Assembly: GCF_024294785.1 (NCBI RefSeq)
Contig: NZ_JANCLT010000004.1
Location: 193,843-257,842 of the forward strand
Direction of reading: 5' to 3'
DNA length: 64,000 bases
DNA from: Ectobacillus ponti
Lineage (GTDB): Bacteria > Bacillota > Bacilli > Bacillales > Bacillaceae_G
Made by a program: the position numbers and the translations under genes. Below are positions 7,801 to 16,734 of the stretch, in pieces. Below the pieces are notes generated by a model. The model ran no database searches, was not told the DNA's origin, and worked only from the letters and a program-made list of their open reading frames with translations. The first letter of the stretch is position 1. Every line of letters starts with the position of its first letter.

Positions 7801-9144
7801 ATGAAGCTGAGCGAATACAATACTTCATTGTCAGGCATGCTCGCGGCACAGCGGGCAATGGCGACAACAAAGCAGAACATCTCAAACCTGAATACAGAAG
7901 GCTACGTACGGCAGAAGGTGAACTTTCAAGAGGCGGGTCCCTCACAGGGAAGCATGCTGGCGCAGGACCCGGGATACGGCGTGCAGGTGCAAAGTATTGA
8001 CCGCGTGACAGATGCCATGCTGACGCAGCAGTACAACAAGCAGCTGTCCCAATCTTCCTATTATGAATATAAGAGCAGCGGGCTGGCTCAAGCGGAGACC
8101 GCTTTTTCCGGAAGCGGCGGCTCCTCCCTGTCAGCCTTGACGGACGAAATGTTCCAAGGCTGGCATGAGCTGGCCAAGCATCCGAATGAGCAAGTGTATT
8201 ATCAGCCTGTTCTATCCGCTGCGACAAAATGGACAAGCCAGCTCAATCGGATTACCGGCGATTTGAACACTGCAGAAGCGCAGGCAGCCCAGGATACAGA
8301 GGGCCAGGTGCAGGAATTCAATCGTTTGGCACAGCAGCTGGCAGCAGCCAATAAAGAAATTGGCAAAGCCGGCGCAAATGTGCCAAATGAACTTTTGGAT
8401 AGAAGGGACAGCATTATTGCTTCCATGGCAAAGAATGCTCCCATTGAAGTGTCTTATGAATCGCAAAATCCAAATATATCAACAGTTAGAGTATCGGGTA
8501 TTCTGGCTGTTTCCGATCAAGCCGTGTACCCGCTGCAGCTAAAGAATGAAGGAGGAGCAGGAAGCTTCTTCATTGGGTCCAGTGCGGTCAAGATTGACAG
8601 CGGTATGATTGGTGCGTCGGTAGATGTGCAAAAGCAGATAGCAGGATATCGGGAGAAATTGGACACGTATGCAAATGCCATCAACCAGAAGGTGAATACA
8701 ATGCTGCATGATGATTATGCGGCGAAAAATGGAACAGAGCCTGCAACAGATGCTGACGGCACATATGTTACGGATTTCTTTAAAGGAGAAGGTGCCCGCA
8801 ATCTTCGTGTCAACAATGACATGCCAAAGACAATTTCCGGCGATACACTGTCGCAGCTGGACCGGCTGTCCGGCGATGAGGTTGCAGATGGGTTGACTTA
8901 TACGAATTATTTGGATGATGTGACCGTGCGTGTGGCAGCAGATGTAAACGAATCAGATTCCTTTAAGGATATTCATCAGGAGCTGATGACAAGCATCCAG
9001 ACAAATAAAGCCGGTGTTGAGGGTGTCAACATGGATGAGGAAATGGTGAACTTGATGATGTACCAAAACTATTTTACCGCCAACTCCAAGGCAATCCAAA
9101 CGATGAACCAAGTGTATGAGGCATTGTTTGGCATTATTTCATAA
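7801..9144 (+). CDS. flgK: Flagellar hook-associated protein 1, FlgK
   Basis: This 447-residue hook-filament junction protein has the rod/hook signature near its N-terminus (YNTSLSGMLAAQRAMATTKQNISNLNTEGYVRQ). Its C-terminus has the paired axial-protein helix (GVEGVNMDEEMVNLMMYQNYFTANSKAIQTMNQVYEAL). It forms the first ring of the junction between hook and filament. The ATG at 7801 follows CGGGAGGAGGACAGG, 20 bases after flgN. flgL follows 20 bases later. Confidence 0.95.
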   Translation: MKLSEYNTSLSGMLAAQRAMATTKQNISNLNTEGYVRQKVNFQEAGPSQGSMLAQDPGYGVQVQSIDRVTDAMLTQQYNKQLSQSSYYEYKSSGLAQAETAFSGSGGSSLSALTDEMFQGWHELAKHPNEQVYYQPVLSAATKWTSQLNRITGDLNTAEAQAAQDTEGQVQEFNRLAQQLAAANKEIGKAGANVPNELLDRRDSIIASMAKNAPIEVSYESQNPNISTVRVSGILAVSDQAVYPLQLKNEGGAGSFFIGSSAVKIDSGMIGASVDVQKQIAGYREKLDTYANAINQKVNTMLHDDYAAKNGTEPATDADGTYVTDFFKGEGARNLRVNNDMPKTISGDTLSQLDRLSGDEVADGLTYTNYLDDVTVRVAADVNESDSFKDIHQELMTSIQTNKAGVEGVNMDEEMVNLMMYQNYFTANSKAIQTMNQVYEALFGIIS

Positions 9145-9164
9145 CGAAAGGAGGTGCTTGAAGG

Positions 9165-10034
9165 ATGAGGATTTCTACATTTCAGCATAACAATTGGACG
9201 AAAACAGAGCTGGGTAAAGTACAGGCGAAAACCGTGTACCACCAAGAGCAGGTGGCCAGCGGAAAGAAGAATATCCGAATGAGCGAGGCGCCGATCGCGG
9301 CAGGAAAGGGCATGGCGGTAAATCACTCTATTCGAAATCTTGAGCAGATGCAACAAGATCTTTCAGACGCGAAAGAGATTATGACCACGAAAGAAACAGC
9401 ATTATCAGGCATTCAAAAAGCACTTGACCGGGTTAATTCGCTGGCACTGGATGCAGCAAATGGCACCAAGTCACCGGAAGACCGGCAGGCAATTGCCACT
9501 GAGGTTGACGGGCTGATTCAGCAAGTGGTTCATTTGGCCAATACTGAACAGGGCGGCCGTTTTCTGTTTGGCGGCAAAGATACTACGCAGCCGCCGTATG
9601 CGGCTGATGGCTCAAGCCAGAGTAAAGGGGAAGCGACATCCTGGCAGTTGGGCAGCAGCTACACAGTGAAGGTTACGGAGGACGCTGGCAATGTGTTCAG
9701 TCCCATGTTGAAGACACTGTCTGATTTATCGCAGACACTAAAGGACCCGGCGGCAGATGGCAGTTCTATAAAAGGGTTGATGGACCAAAATAGTAAAAGT
9801 ATGGACAATGTGCTTAACATGCTTACAGAAACAGGATCCGTAATGAGCACCATGCAGTCCTTTGAGGACATTCTTGCGGAGCAAAAGGTGGGGCTGGAGG
9901 AGCGGCGTTCTTCCATTGAGGATGTGGACGTAATGGAGGCCGTATCTGATTTGTCGACAGCCAACGCTGCCTATCAGGCAACGCTGCAGGCTGTCAGCAT
10001 GATGAATAAAATCAGCATCCTGAATTATATGTAA
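9165..10034 (+). CDS. flgL: Flagellar hook-associated protein 3, FlgL
   Basis: This 289-residue protein is related to flagellin and makes the second junction ring. Visible marks are the flagellin-like N-terminal helices (VYHQEQVASGKKNIRMSEAP), the central EGxRFLFGGKDTTQPPYA-type motif (here EQGGRFLFGGKDTTQPP), and the C-terminal axial helix (DVMEAVSDLSTANAAYQATLQAVSMMNKISILNYM). The ATG at 9165 follows GAAAGGAGGTG. Confidence 0.95.
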   Translation: MRISTFQHNNWTKTELGKVQAKTVYHQEQVASGKKNIRMSEAPIAAGKGMAVNHSIRNLEQMQQDLSDAKEIMTTKETALSGIQKALDRVNSLALDAANGTKSPEDRQAIATEVDGLIQQVVHLANTEQGGRFLFGGKDTTQPPYAADGSSQSKGEATSWQLGSSYTVKVTEDAGNVFSPMLKTLSDLSQTLKDPAADGSSIKGLMDQNSKSMDNVLNMLTETGSVMSTMQSFEDILAEQKVGLEERRSSIEDVDVMEAVSDLSTANAAYQATLQAVSMMNKISILNYM

Positions 10035-10055
10035 TGAGGCAAGGGGGAGAGGAGC

Positions 10056-11399
10056 ATGACGGCAACAGTTACCAGCATGGGCGGCAATAACCAGATATGG
10101 AACCTTGGCAATAATATGATTAATACGGCTGACTTGGTCAATCTTGAAATGCAGGCCTTGGAAACACGAAAAAGTCCGATGACAACACGGAAACAAAATA
10201 TCACCAATGAGAAAAGCATATATGAGGGATTTAAAAAGGACTTCAGCAAGCTGGTACAGACCTTTAAGGATATGTCTTCATTTAAGGGCACAGACAAGCC
10301 AACCACCCTGTCACAAACAGGGTTTGTCAGTGCGGCGGCTTCCGCGGATGCAATAAGCGGCACCTTCAGCCTTACAGTTGACAAGCTGGCGGAGCGTCAT
10401 CAAATTTCCGGCACAAAAAACGTTGCAGACCTGGATGCGGATCTTGGGGTTTCGGACCAGTTTACTCTGACCGTCGGTACAAAGAGCTACAGTATTCCCG
10501 TTACGCCGGACATGAGTGTCCGTGACCTCATCAATAATGTGAATAACGGCAATTACGGGGTCAGCATGTATACAGTCGGCAGCCGTGTATTTATGGCTGC
10601 GTCGGAAAGCGGTACAGCCAACACTATTTCGTTGACTGACGGGGCTTCCAACACACTCCGGGATACGCTCGGTTTATTGGCGGCAGACGGAACGGTCAAC
10701 ACAATGACAGCGGCGCAGGATGCAGCCTATACGGTAAATGGGGTGCCATTGACAAGCTCATCCAATACTGTGGAGAATGCGATTTCCGGCGTGACATTGA
10801 ATTTGCAGCAGACTACAACCTCGCCTGTCCGGCTCGATGTCAGTAATTCCACAGATGCTGCAGCCACGAAGATGGTACAGGATATGGTAAGTACTTTTAA
10901 TGATGCAGTCGGTATTCTTTCCAATTATGCCGGCGAGGGCTCTTATATGCAGGCAAGCACAGCAGCACTCAGCACCGGCAGAGCAATGTCCCAAATTGCT
11001 TCCTTTGAGTTGAACGGCCAACGGTTGTCTACCTTTGGAATCCAGACTGATAAAACAGGGAATCTCACCGTTGACAGTGCAAAGCTGGCGGCCGCATTTA
11101 AGCAAAATCCGGATGCGGCCAAGCAATTTTTCTTTGGTGCGTCCGGCCTCAGCAGCTATATGAACAAGCAGATGGACCCGGTGTTTGGTGATACCGGGAT
11201 GGTTTCGGGCCGTGTACAATCGCTTGACGGCGAACTGAAAAAAGTGAACGATCAAATTGACAAAATTGATGCGTCAAACAAGGATAAGCAGGCCGCCATC
11301 ATTGACAAGTATTCCAAATATGAGCAGCAGATGTCTGCATTGAATGTGCAACTGTCATACCTAAAGGCCATCACAAATCAGAAAAGCAGCGATGAGTAA
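10056..11399 (+). CDS. fliD: Flagellar filament cap protein FliD
   Basis: This 447-residue filament cap (HAP2) promotes polymerisation of flagellin at the tip. It has the FliD N-terminal helical region and central D2-D3 domains (FSLTVDKLAERHQISGT, YTVNGVPLTSSSNTVENAISGVTLNL). The C-terminal coiled coil carries LGGL-type spacing (SALNVQLSYLKAITNQ). The N-terminus differs from the usual GLGSGLD start, reading MGGNNQIWNLGNNMINTADL. The ATG at 10056 follows AAGGGGGAGAGGAGC. It is followed by fliS, the usual partner. Confidence 0.92.
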   Translation: MTATVTSMGGNNQIWNLGNNMINTADLVNLEMQALETRKSPMTTRKQNITNEKSIYEGFKKDFSKLVQTFKDMSSFKGTDKPTTLSQTGFVSAAASADAISGTFSLTVDKLAERHQISGTKNVADLDADLGVSDQFTLTVGTKSYSIPVTPDMSVRDLINNVNNGNYGVSMYTVGSRVFMAASESGTANTISLTDGASNTLRDTLGLLAADGTVNTMTAAQDAAYTVNGVPLTSSSNTVENAISGVTLNLQQTTTSPVRLDVSNSTDAAATKMVQDMVSTFNDAVGILSNYAGEGSYMQASTAALSTGRAMSQIASFELNGQRLSTFGIQTDKTGNLTVDSAKLAAAFKQNPDAAKQFFFGASGLSSYMNKQMDPVFGDTGMVSGRVQSLDGELKKVNDQIDKIDASNKDKQAAIIDKYSKYEQQMSALNVQLSYLKAITNQKSSDE

Positions 11400-11429
11400 T
11401 GACTAACGATTGACTGCGAAGGAGAGAGC

Positions 11430-11801
11430 ATGATGCAAGCATGGCAGCGTTATATGGAAAACAGCATCGCGACAAGCAACCCTATTAAGAATACGATTTA
11501 TATATATGAAAGATGCATCGTGGAATTCCGGAAGCTTGAGGAACTGCTGAAGGAGCTGAAGATAAAAGAGGCAGATGAGATGCTTGAAAAAATGGAAAAC
11601 ATTTTTGAAGAGTTGAAGCTGCAGCTGAATCCAGATGTAGGTGAGCTATATGATGATTTAACAAAGCTATATGACTGGATTTTGGAGCGTGTCCATAAGA
11701 TGAAGATCACTCGTCAGCCGGAGGACATGGATGCCGTCGTAGAGATTCTCAACAATTTAGCCGAGGGCTATCGCGGAGTACTTGCCAATGCCGGACAATA
11801 A
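11430..11801 (+). CDS. fliS: Flagellin export chaperone FliS
   Basis: This 123-residue four-helix protein binds the flagellin C-terminus and prevents premature polymerisation. The N-terminal part (WQRYMENSIATSNPIKNTIYIYERCIVEFRKLEELL) and the helix ELYDDLTKLYDWILERVHKMKI fit FliS. The ATG at 11430 (or the adjacent one at 11433) follows GGAGAG. It overlaps the next gene by 14 bases. Confidence 0.92.
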   Translation: MMQAWQRYMENSIATSNPIKNTIYIYERCIVEFRKLEELLKELKIKEADEMLEKMENIFEELKLQLNPDVGELYDDLTKLYDWILERVHKMKITRQPEDMDAVVEILNNLAEGYRGVLANAGQ

Positions 11802-12063
11802 GGAATGGTCTGCCTTCCTGGGCTGCTTTGGCACAGGATATGAGATCACTGTTTCCCAAGAAGAGCTGCAAGCGCGGATGGAGGCGTTGAATAAGTGGCT
11901 GATGTCACTGCCGGCAGAAGAGCGCAAGCAGGCAGCAGCTGATGCAGAGACACTTATCCTGAAGGTGCAGCGTCATATCAGGCAGCAACAGCAGATTCTG
12001 GAGGAAACGATTCTGTCAAATCATTCTCAGGCTTTCGCCAATATGAGGTATGGAAGGTTTTGA
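11788..12063 (+). CDS. Small helical protein after fliS, FliT-like by position
   Basis: This 91-residue protein is not recognised by sequence. It is predicted to be helical (SQEELQARMEALNKWLMSLPAEERKQAAADAETLILKVQRHIRQQQQIL) and overlaps the end of fliS. In many genomes this slot holds the FliT chaperone, which binds FliD, so a FliT-like role is a positional inference only. The ATG at 11788 is preferred over the TTG at 11782 because it fits CGGAG at the better distance. A strong terminator follows at once. Confidence 0.65.
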   Translation: MPDNKEWSAFLGCFGTGYEITVSQEELQARMEALNKWLMSLPAEERKQAAADAETLILKVQRHIRQQQQILEETILSNHSQAFANMRYGRF

Positions 12064-12065
12064 AC

Positions 12066-12095
12066 AAAAGCGGACATTGTCCGCTTTTCTTGTTT
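12066..12095 (+). terminator. Terminator of the yaaR-fliS operon
   Basis: AAAAGCGGAC and GTCCGCTTTT form a perfect ten-base stem with an ATT loop and then TCTTGTTT. Confidence 0.88.
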
Positions 12096-12251
12096 ATCAC
12101 GATTTACCCGCACTGGACAATTCTTACTGAAGACAAAGCGCATAAAATGACGTACAATGTGAACTGTGCCGGACAGCATACAGATGCTGCCGCAGATGAT
12201 AAAAGATATTCTCAAAAACTTTAAATCTAAATAGATAAATATAAAAATAGA

Positions 12252-12260
12252 TGCTATAAT
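12252..12260 (+). promoter_or_regulatory. Extended -10 promoter before flgB
   Basis: TGCTATAAT lies 34 bases upstream of the flgB start in an AT-rich stretch that follows the terminator of the previous operon. It matches the promoter before yaaR base for base. Confidence 0.6.
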
Positions 12261-12293
12261 GATGGGGGAAGATGGCGGAAAGGAGGAAATACA

Positions 12294-12683
12294 GTGAACA
12301 ACTTTGTTGGGAACATGAGTAATTATATGACCTATTTAACGGCGCGCCGCAACGTGATTTCGAACAACGTTGCAAATGCGAATACACCTGGATATAAAGC
12401 GAAGGATGTTACCTTCATTCAGCAGCTTGAGGGAGATGCTCCGGCAGCTGCAGGCAGCAAAACTGCCTTTTACCAAACGAATCCGATGCACCTTCCGCCA
12501 TCGCTGCAGGGCCGTTCAAGCTATGAAGTGGTTACCAAAAGCGGTTCTGCAAAGCAGGATGGCAACGGTGTAGATGTGACAAATGAAATGGTTGAACTGG
12601 TAAAGACGAATCAGCTTTACAGCATATCAATAAATGCTTTGAATACACAATTTACAATTGACCAGGCAGCACGAGGCAAGTAA
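12294..12683 (+). CDS. flgB: Flagellar basal-body rod protein FlgB
   Basis: This 129-residue proximal rod protein has the rod signature NYMTYLTARRNVISNNVANANTPGYKAKDVTF at its N-terminus and a C-terminal axial helix (EMVELVKTNQLYSISINALNTQFTIDQAARG). It starts with GTG at 12294, seven bases after a perfect AAAGGAGG. It opens the flgB-flgC-fliE-fliF-fliG-fliH-fliI operon. Confidence 0.95.
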   Translation: MNNFVGNMSNYMTYLTARRNVISNNVANANTPGYKAKDVTFIQQLEGDAPAAAGSKTAFYQTNPMHLPPSLQGRSSYEVVTKSGSAKQDGNGVDVTNEMVELVKTNQLYSISINALNTQFTIDQAARGK

Positions 12684-12709
12684 GGACGTGACAGAAGGAG
12701 GCTGTGAAC

Positions 12710-13123
12710 ATGTTTGAGTCCATTAACACAAGTGGTTCCGGAATGACAGCAGCAAAGAAATGGATGGAGGTTACCTCCAATAACATTGTGAATATCAATA
12801 CAACAGGCAGTCCCACTCAGGATCCGTACCGCCGGCGCAGCGTTGTAATGGGAGAGGCCGGCAGCTTTGACAGCATGCTGGCCAATCAGCGGGGCAGCGG
12901 CGTGAAGATTGAACGGATTGTAGAGGATCGCAGCGAGAAGCTGGTCTATGATCCGACCCATCCGCACGCGAATAAAGATGGATATGTCCGCTATCCAAAC
13001 ATTGATTTGACTGCTGAAATGACCAATGTTATGGTCGCGCAGAAAATGTACGAGGCGAACAGTTCTGTATTGAATGCGAATAAGAAAATGCTTGATAAAG
13101 ATTTGGAGATTGGCCGAGGATAA
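12710..13123 (+). CDS. flgC: Flagellar basal-body rod protein FlgC
   Basis: This 137-residue proximal rod protein has INTSGSGMTAAKKWMEVTSNNIVNINTTGS near its start and an axial helix at its end (VRYPNIDLTAEMTNVMVAQKMYEANSSVLNANKKMLDKDLEIGRG). The ATG at 12710 lies eight bases from AAGGAGG; the GTG at 12704 is too close. Confidence 0.95.
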   Translation: MFESINTSGSGMTAAKKWMEVTSNNIVNINTTGSPTQDPYRRRSVVMGEAGSFDSMLANQRGSGVKIERIVEDRSEKLVYDPTHPHANKDGYVRYPNIDLTAEMTNVMVAQKMYEANSSVLNANKKMLDKDLEIGRG

Positions 13124-13152
13124 AAATTTATAAACAGGAGCGTTGATGTGAT

Positions 13153-13443
13153 ATGCGTATTGACCAAATAAAATCTAACCCAATCTACAATGCTCCGCTC
13201 ACGCCGGCTCCGCAGGCAGGGCAGAAGACGGAAGGGAAAGCCTTTATTGATTTGCTGGAGGGCATGGACACCACGCAGAACGGTGCGCAGAAGGCTGTGT
13301 ACGATTTGCTGGTAAATGGCAAGGGAGATGCACATGAAGTACTGATTCAGCAGAAGAAAGCCGAGAGCCAAATGAAAACAGCAGCTGTCATCCGCGATAA
13401 CCTGATTGAGGGATATAAGCAGCTGCTGAATACGCAACTATAA
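13153..13443 (+). CDS. fliE: Flagellar hook-basal body protein FliE
   Basis: This 96-residue adaptor between the MS ring and the rod matches FliE in its C-terminal half (FIDLLEGMDTTQNGAQKAVYDLLVNGKGDAHEVLIQQKKAESQMKTAAVIRDNLIEGYKQLL). It lies in the conserved flgBC-fliE-fliF order. The start at 13153 follows CAGGAGCGTTGATG. Confidence 0.93.
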   Translation: MRIDQIKSNPIYNAPLTPAPQAGQKTEGKAFIDLLEGMDTTQNGAQKAVYDLLVNGKGDAHEVLIQQKKAESQMKTAAVIRDNLIEGYKQLLNTQL

Positions 13444-13461
13444 AAAGGGTGAACAGACTAA

Positions 13462-15030
13462 ATGGAAAAGCTAAAGAGTTTGTTCCAGTCGTTGAAAACA
13501 TGGCACAAGATGGTAATCGCGGCTGTCCTGTTGGCTGTTATTACAATTGTTTCACTGTACTACACGCTGCCTGGCAGCAATGTTGTTCTCTACAGTAATC
13601 TGACTGAGACAGACAAGCAGGATATTTTGACAGAGCTGTCCAAGCTCGGCGTAAAGTATGAAATCGATAAAAACGGGTCAATTACTGTGCCGCAGCAGGA
13701 CGCATCCTGGGTGCGCAGTGATTTGACGGAGAAAGGTCTTCCGTCTTCGGGAGATGGGACGAGCGGTGATGATATTTTGCTCCAAAGCCCGCTTGGCACC
13801 AGTGAACAAGATAAAAAGATGCGTGAGATTGTCGGTATACGCAAGCAGCTGGAGACGGATATTGTCCGTAATCTGGATGGCATCCAAACAGCAAATGTTC
13901 AAATTAATCTTCCGGATAAAGGAAGCATCTTTGATGAACAGCAGCCAAAGGGCTCAGCCGCTGTTACCCTGGGAATCCGCAGTGGCACAGTTCTGACTGA
14001 AAACCAGGTCAAGGGCATTCAATATATGGTCAGCTCTGCTGTTTCCGGTGTGAAACCAGAGGAAGTAAGCGTCATTGACAGCAAAAAAGGCGTAATCTCT
14101 GCGAATGGAAACGATGGAAGCGCGGCTGGCACATCTGGTTATGAGAAAGAGCTGGCAATTCAGCAGCAAATGGAAGATAAGATGAAATCAGATATTGAAG
14201 ATACACTGGTAAACATTTTCAATATTAACAATTTCCATGTCAATACAAAGGTCACAGTGAACTTTGATGAAATCCAAAGCCAGAGCGAGAAATATGGCGA
14301 TAAGGGTGTGCTTCGCAGCAAGCAGGAGCAAAAGGACCGTTCTGTTGCGTTAGATGGTGCAACAACAGCGGCGCAGGCTGGTGTGAGCGCCAATGGCGAT
14401 GTGCCGGGCTATAATGCTGATACTGCCAACGGCGACGGCAAGCGTGTGTATGACCAGAGCAATGACAACACAACAGAAAACTATGAAATTGATAAAACAG
14501 TCGAGACAGTCAAGAAGCATCCGGAGCTTGCCAACACAAACGTGGTTGTCTGGGTGGATGAAAAGACGTTAATGAAGCAAAACATTGACATCAATGCGTT
14601 CAAGCAAGCAATCGGCACAGCTGCCGGCTTAAAGCTTGACCAGACCGGCAACTTTGTGAACGGTCAAGTCAATATTATGCAGGTGCCATTCAGCGGAGCA
14701 AAGGCGAGCACGGCTAATAAAACGTCTGCCGCTGCGGCTGGAACAAACTGGTGGCTGATTGGCGGAATCGGTGCAGGTGTGCTTGCTGCTGCCGGTGCAG
14801 GAACATTCTTCTTATTCAGACGCAAAAAGAAACAGCAGGAAGAGCAAGAGGATTTGTTCGTAATCGAAGAGGAAAAGCCAGCATATGAAGAAGCGGCTGC
14901 CGCACAGCAGATGCCATTGCTGAAGGAACGCAATGAGCAGGATCTTACACTTGATGAGCAAGTCAAGAAGATTGCGAAGGATCATGTGGAAGAAACAGCC
15001 CGTGTGATGAAAAAATGGCTGAACGGATAA
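13462..15030 (+). CDS. fliF: Flagellar MS-ring protein FliF
   Basis: This 522-residue protein has an N-terminal membrane helix (MVIAAVLLAVITIVSLYYTL) and two periplasmic ring-building modules (residues about 35-190, with the SNLTETDKQDILTELSKLGVKYEI motif, and about 200-270). A variable Asn/Gly-rich region and a second membrane helix (WWLIGGIGAGVLAAAGAGTFFLF) follow. The cytoplasmic tail (IAKDHVEETARVMKKWLNG) recruits FliG. It forms the membrane ring on which the motor is built. It overlaps no gene; the fliG start lies 14 bases after its stop. Confidence 0.95.
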   Translation: MEKLKSLFQSLKTWHKMVIAAVLLAVITIVSLYYTLPGSNVVLYSNLTETDKQDILTELSKLGVKYEIDKNGSITVPQQDASWVRSDLTEKGLPSSGDGTSGDDILLQSPLGTSEQDKKMREIVGIRKQLETDIVRNLDGIQTANVQINLPDKGSIFDEQQPKGSAAVTLGIRSGTVLTENQVKGIQYMVSSAVSGVKPEEVSVIDSKKGVISANGNDGSAAGTSGYEKELAIQQQMEDKMKSDIEDTLVNIFNINNFHVNTKVTVNFDEIQSQSEKYGDKGVLRSKQEQKDRSVALDGATTAAQAGVSANGDVPGYNADTANGDGKRVYDQSNDNTTENYEIDKTVETVKKHPELANTNVVVWVDEKTLMKQNIDINAFKQAIGTAAGLKLDQTGNFVNGQVNIMQVPFSGAKASTANKTSAAAAGTNWWLIGGIGAGVLAAAGAGTFFLFRRKKKQQEEQEDLFVIEEEKPAYEEAAAAQQMPLLKERNEQDLTLDEQVKKIAKDHVEETARVMKKWLNG

Positions 15031-15044
15031 GTGAGGGGAGAATC

Positions 15045-16058
15045 ATGGCAGAAAGCGCAGATAAGTTATCCGCAAAACAAAAGGCTGCGATTCTTGTTCG
15101 TGTCCTCGAAGAAGATGTCGCAACCAGGATCATTGATTTGTTGAACGAAGAGGAGCGGGAAACACTGATCAGAGAAATTGTGAAGCTCCGCGCCCATAAA
15201 CCGGAAATGGTTGAGACAGTTATGTATCAATATTTGCATGAGCTGAATGAGCGGGAGCTGGTAATCAGCTCCCCGGATAAGCAATATATTCGCCGCCTCT
15301 TCCGCAATATGTCGGAGGACGAGATGGAGAAGATGCTTGAGGATCTGCCATATAACCGCGAGAACCCATTTGAGTTCTTGAATGAGTTGGCAGACCTGAA
15401 CCCATTGCTGACCGTGTTGAATGAAGAATCACCGCAAACCATCGCCATCATTGCTTCTCATATTAAGCCGCAGCTGGCATCCCGTCTGATTGAGAAGCTG
15501 CCGGAAAATAAGATGATTGAAACAGTGATGCGCGTGGCGAAGCTTGAGCAGATTGATGCTGATTTGATTAATCAAATCGGTGATGTCCTGAAGGCGAAAA
15601 TGAACACGATGTCGTTTGGTTCCACGAACAAAACAGATGGTCTCAAGACCATTGTAAATATCTTGAACAACGTATCCCGCGGTGTGGAGCGTACGTTGTT
15701 TGATCGTTTGGACCATGTCGACCAAGAGCTGTCGGAAAAAATTAAAGAGAATATGTTTGTCTTCGAAGACCTGCTTCGTCTTGACGACTTGGCGCTGCGC
15801 CGCGTACTCGAGGATATCAAGGACAACCTGTTGATTGCAAAAGCACTGAAGGTGGCAAAGGAAGAAATCAAAGAGAAGCTGTTTACCTGTATGTCCAGCA
15901 GCCGCCGCGATATGATCATCGAAGAGCTCGATACACTCGGACCGCTCAAGATGACAGATGCGGAGAAGGCGCAGCAGGCAATTACAAGTGCAGTCAAGCG
16001 TCTTGAGAAGGAAGGAAAAATTGTCATTCAGCGGGGTGAAGAGGATGTCCTTATCTAA
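15045..16058 (+). CDS. fliG: Flagellar motor switch protein FliG
   Basis: This 337-residue rotor protein has FliG N, middle and C domains: LSAKQKAAILVRVLEEDVATRIIDLL, ESPQTIAIIASHIKPQLASRLIEKLP (near the EHPQ motif), and the torque-helix region FEDLLRLDDLALRRVLEDIKDNLLIAKALKVAKEEIKEKLFTCMSS. It binds FliF, FliM and the stator. The ATG at 15045 follows GTGAGGGGAGAATC; the upstream ATG at 15015 lies within fliF and lacks a ribosome binding site. Confidence 0.95.
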   Translation: MAESADKLSAKQKAAILVRVLEEDVATRIIDLLNEEERETLIREIVKLRAHKPEMVETVMYQYLHELNERELVISSPDKQYIRRLFRNMSEDEMEKMLEDLPYNRENPFEFLNELADLNPLLTVLNEESPQTIAIIASHIKPQLASRLIEKLPENKMIETVMRVAKLEQIDADLINQIGDVLKAKMNTMSFGSTNKTDGLKTIVNILNNVSRGVERTLFDRLDHVDQELSEKIKENMFVFEDLLRLDDLALRRVLEDIKDNLLIAKALKVAKEEIKEKLFTCMSSSRRDMIIEELDTLGPLKMTDAEKAQQAITSAVKRLEKEGKIVIQRGEEDVLI

Positions 16059-16734
16059 AAGCAGAATTCTTAAGAATTCTGTTTCTTTTTCTAATGAGAG
16101 CTATCAGCTGACGTACAATAGCTTCAATGAAACGGGGCAGACAGAAGAGGCTGCGGAAATCAACCAAGGCTGGAGAGAGCTGGAGGCAGAGCGGGGACGG
16201 TTAGAACAAGAGAAGCAGCAGCTTCAGGAACTGCAGCAGCTGCTGGCCCGCCAGCAGGAAGAGCTGCAGCAGGAGTTCGCCCGGGTTATACAAATGAAGC
16301 AATCTGTTGAAGAACATGCCAAGCAGCGGGAGCAGGAGCTGGAAGCACAAAAACAAGAAATGCTGTATCAGTTTGCCGATGCGCTGTGGGACAATGCCCT
16401 GCAGCTGGCGGAAAAGGTTGTCGGACAGGCAATCGATACAAGACAGATTTCCATGTTGACCATGCTGAAGCGTACGGTGGAAACGCTGCCGGTTGCATTT
16501 GAGAAGCTGGTGATCACGGTGCATCCTGAAACGTACGAGTGGCTGAAGGGCGAGCAGGCAGAGACAAAGGAGTACTGGTTGCTTGAACTGGTGGAATGGA
16601 AGTTCGATTTTTCTCTGAAGCCCGGCGAATTCATTGTGGAAGAGCAGAAGGAATACTTTCAGTATCGTTTTAAGGAAATCTTTGAACGGCTGCGGGAGCA
16701 ATGGCAAGATCAAAAAGACTTTGAGGAGCGATGA
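16045..16734 (+). CDS. fliH: Flagellar export ATPase regulator FliH
   Basis: This 229-residue protein has a long Glu/Gln-rich coiled coil (residues about 35-115) and a C-terminal domain of the FliH/HrpE type (ALQLAEKVVGQAIDTRQISMLTMLKRTVETLP, then VHPETYEWL and FIVEEQKEYFQYRFKEIFERLREQW). It tethers and controls the FliI ATPase. The ATG at 16045 overlaps the fliG end by 14 bases, and its stop overlaps the fliI start (ATGA), so these genes are translationally coupled. Confidence 0.92.
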   Translation: MSLSKSRILKNSVSFSNESYQLTYNSFNETGQTEEAAEINQGWRELEAERGRLEQEKQQLQELQQLLARQQEELQQEFARVIQMKQSVEEHAKQREQELEAQKQEMLYQFADALWDNALQLAEKVVGQAIDTRQISMLTMLKRTVETLPVAFEKLVITVHPETYEWLKGEQAETKEYWLLELVEWKFDFSLKPGEFIVEEQKEYFQYRFKEIFERLREQWQDQKDFEER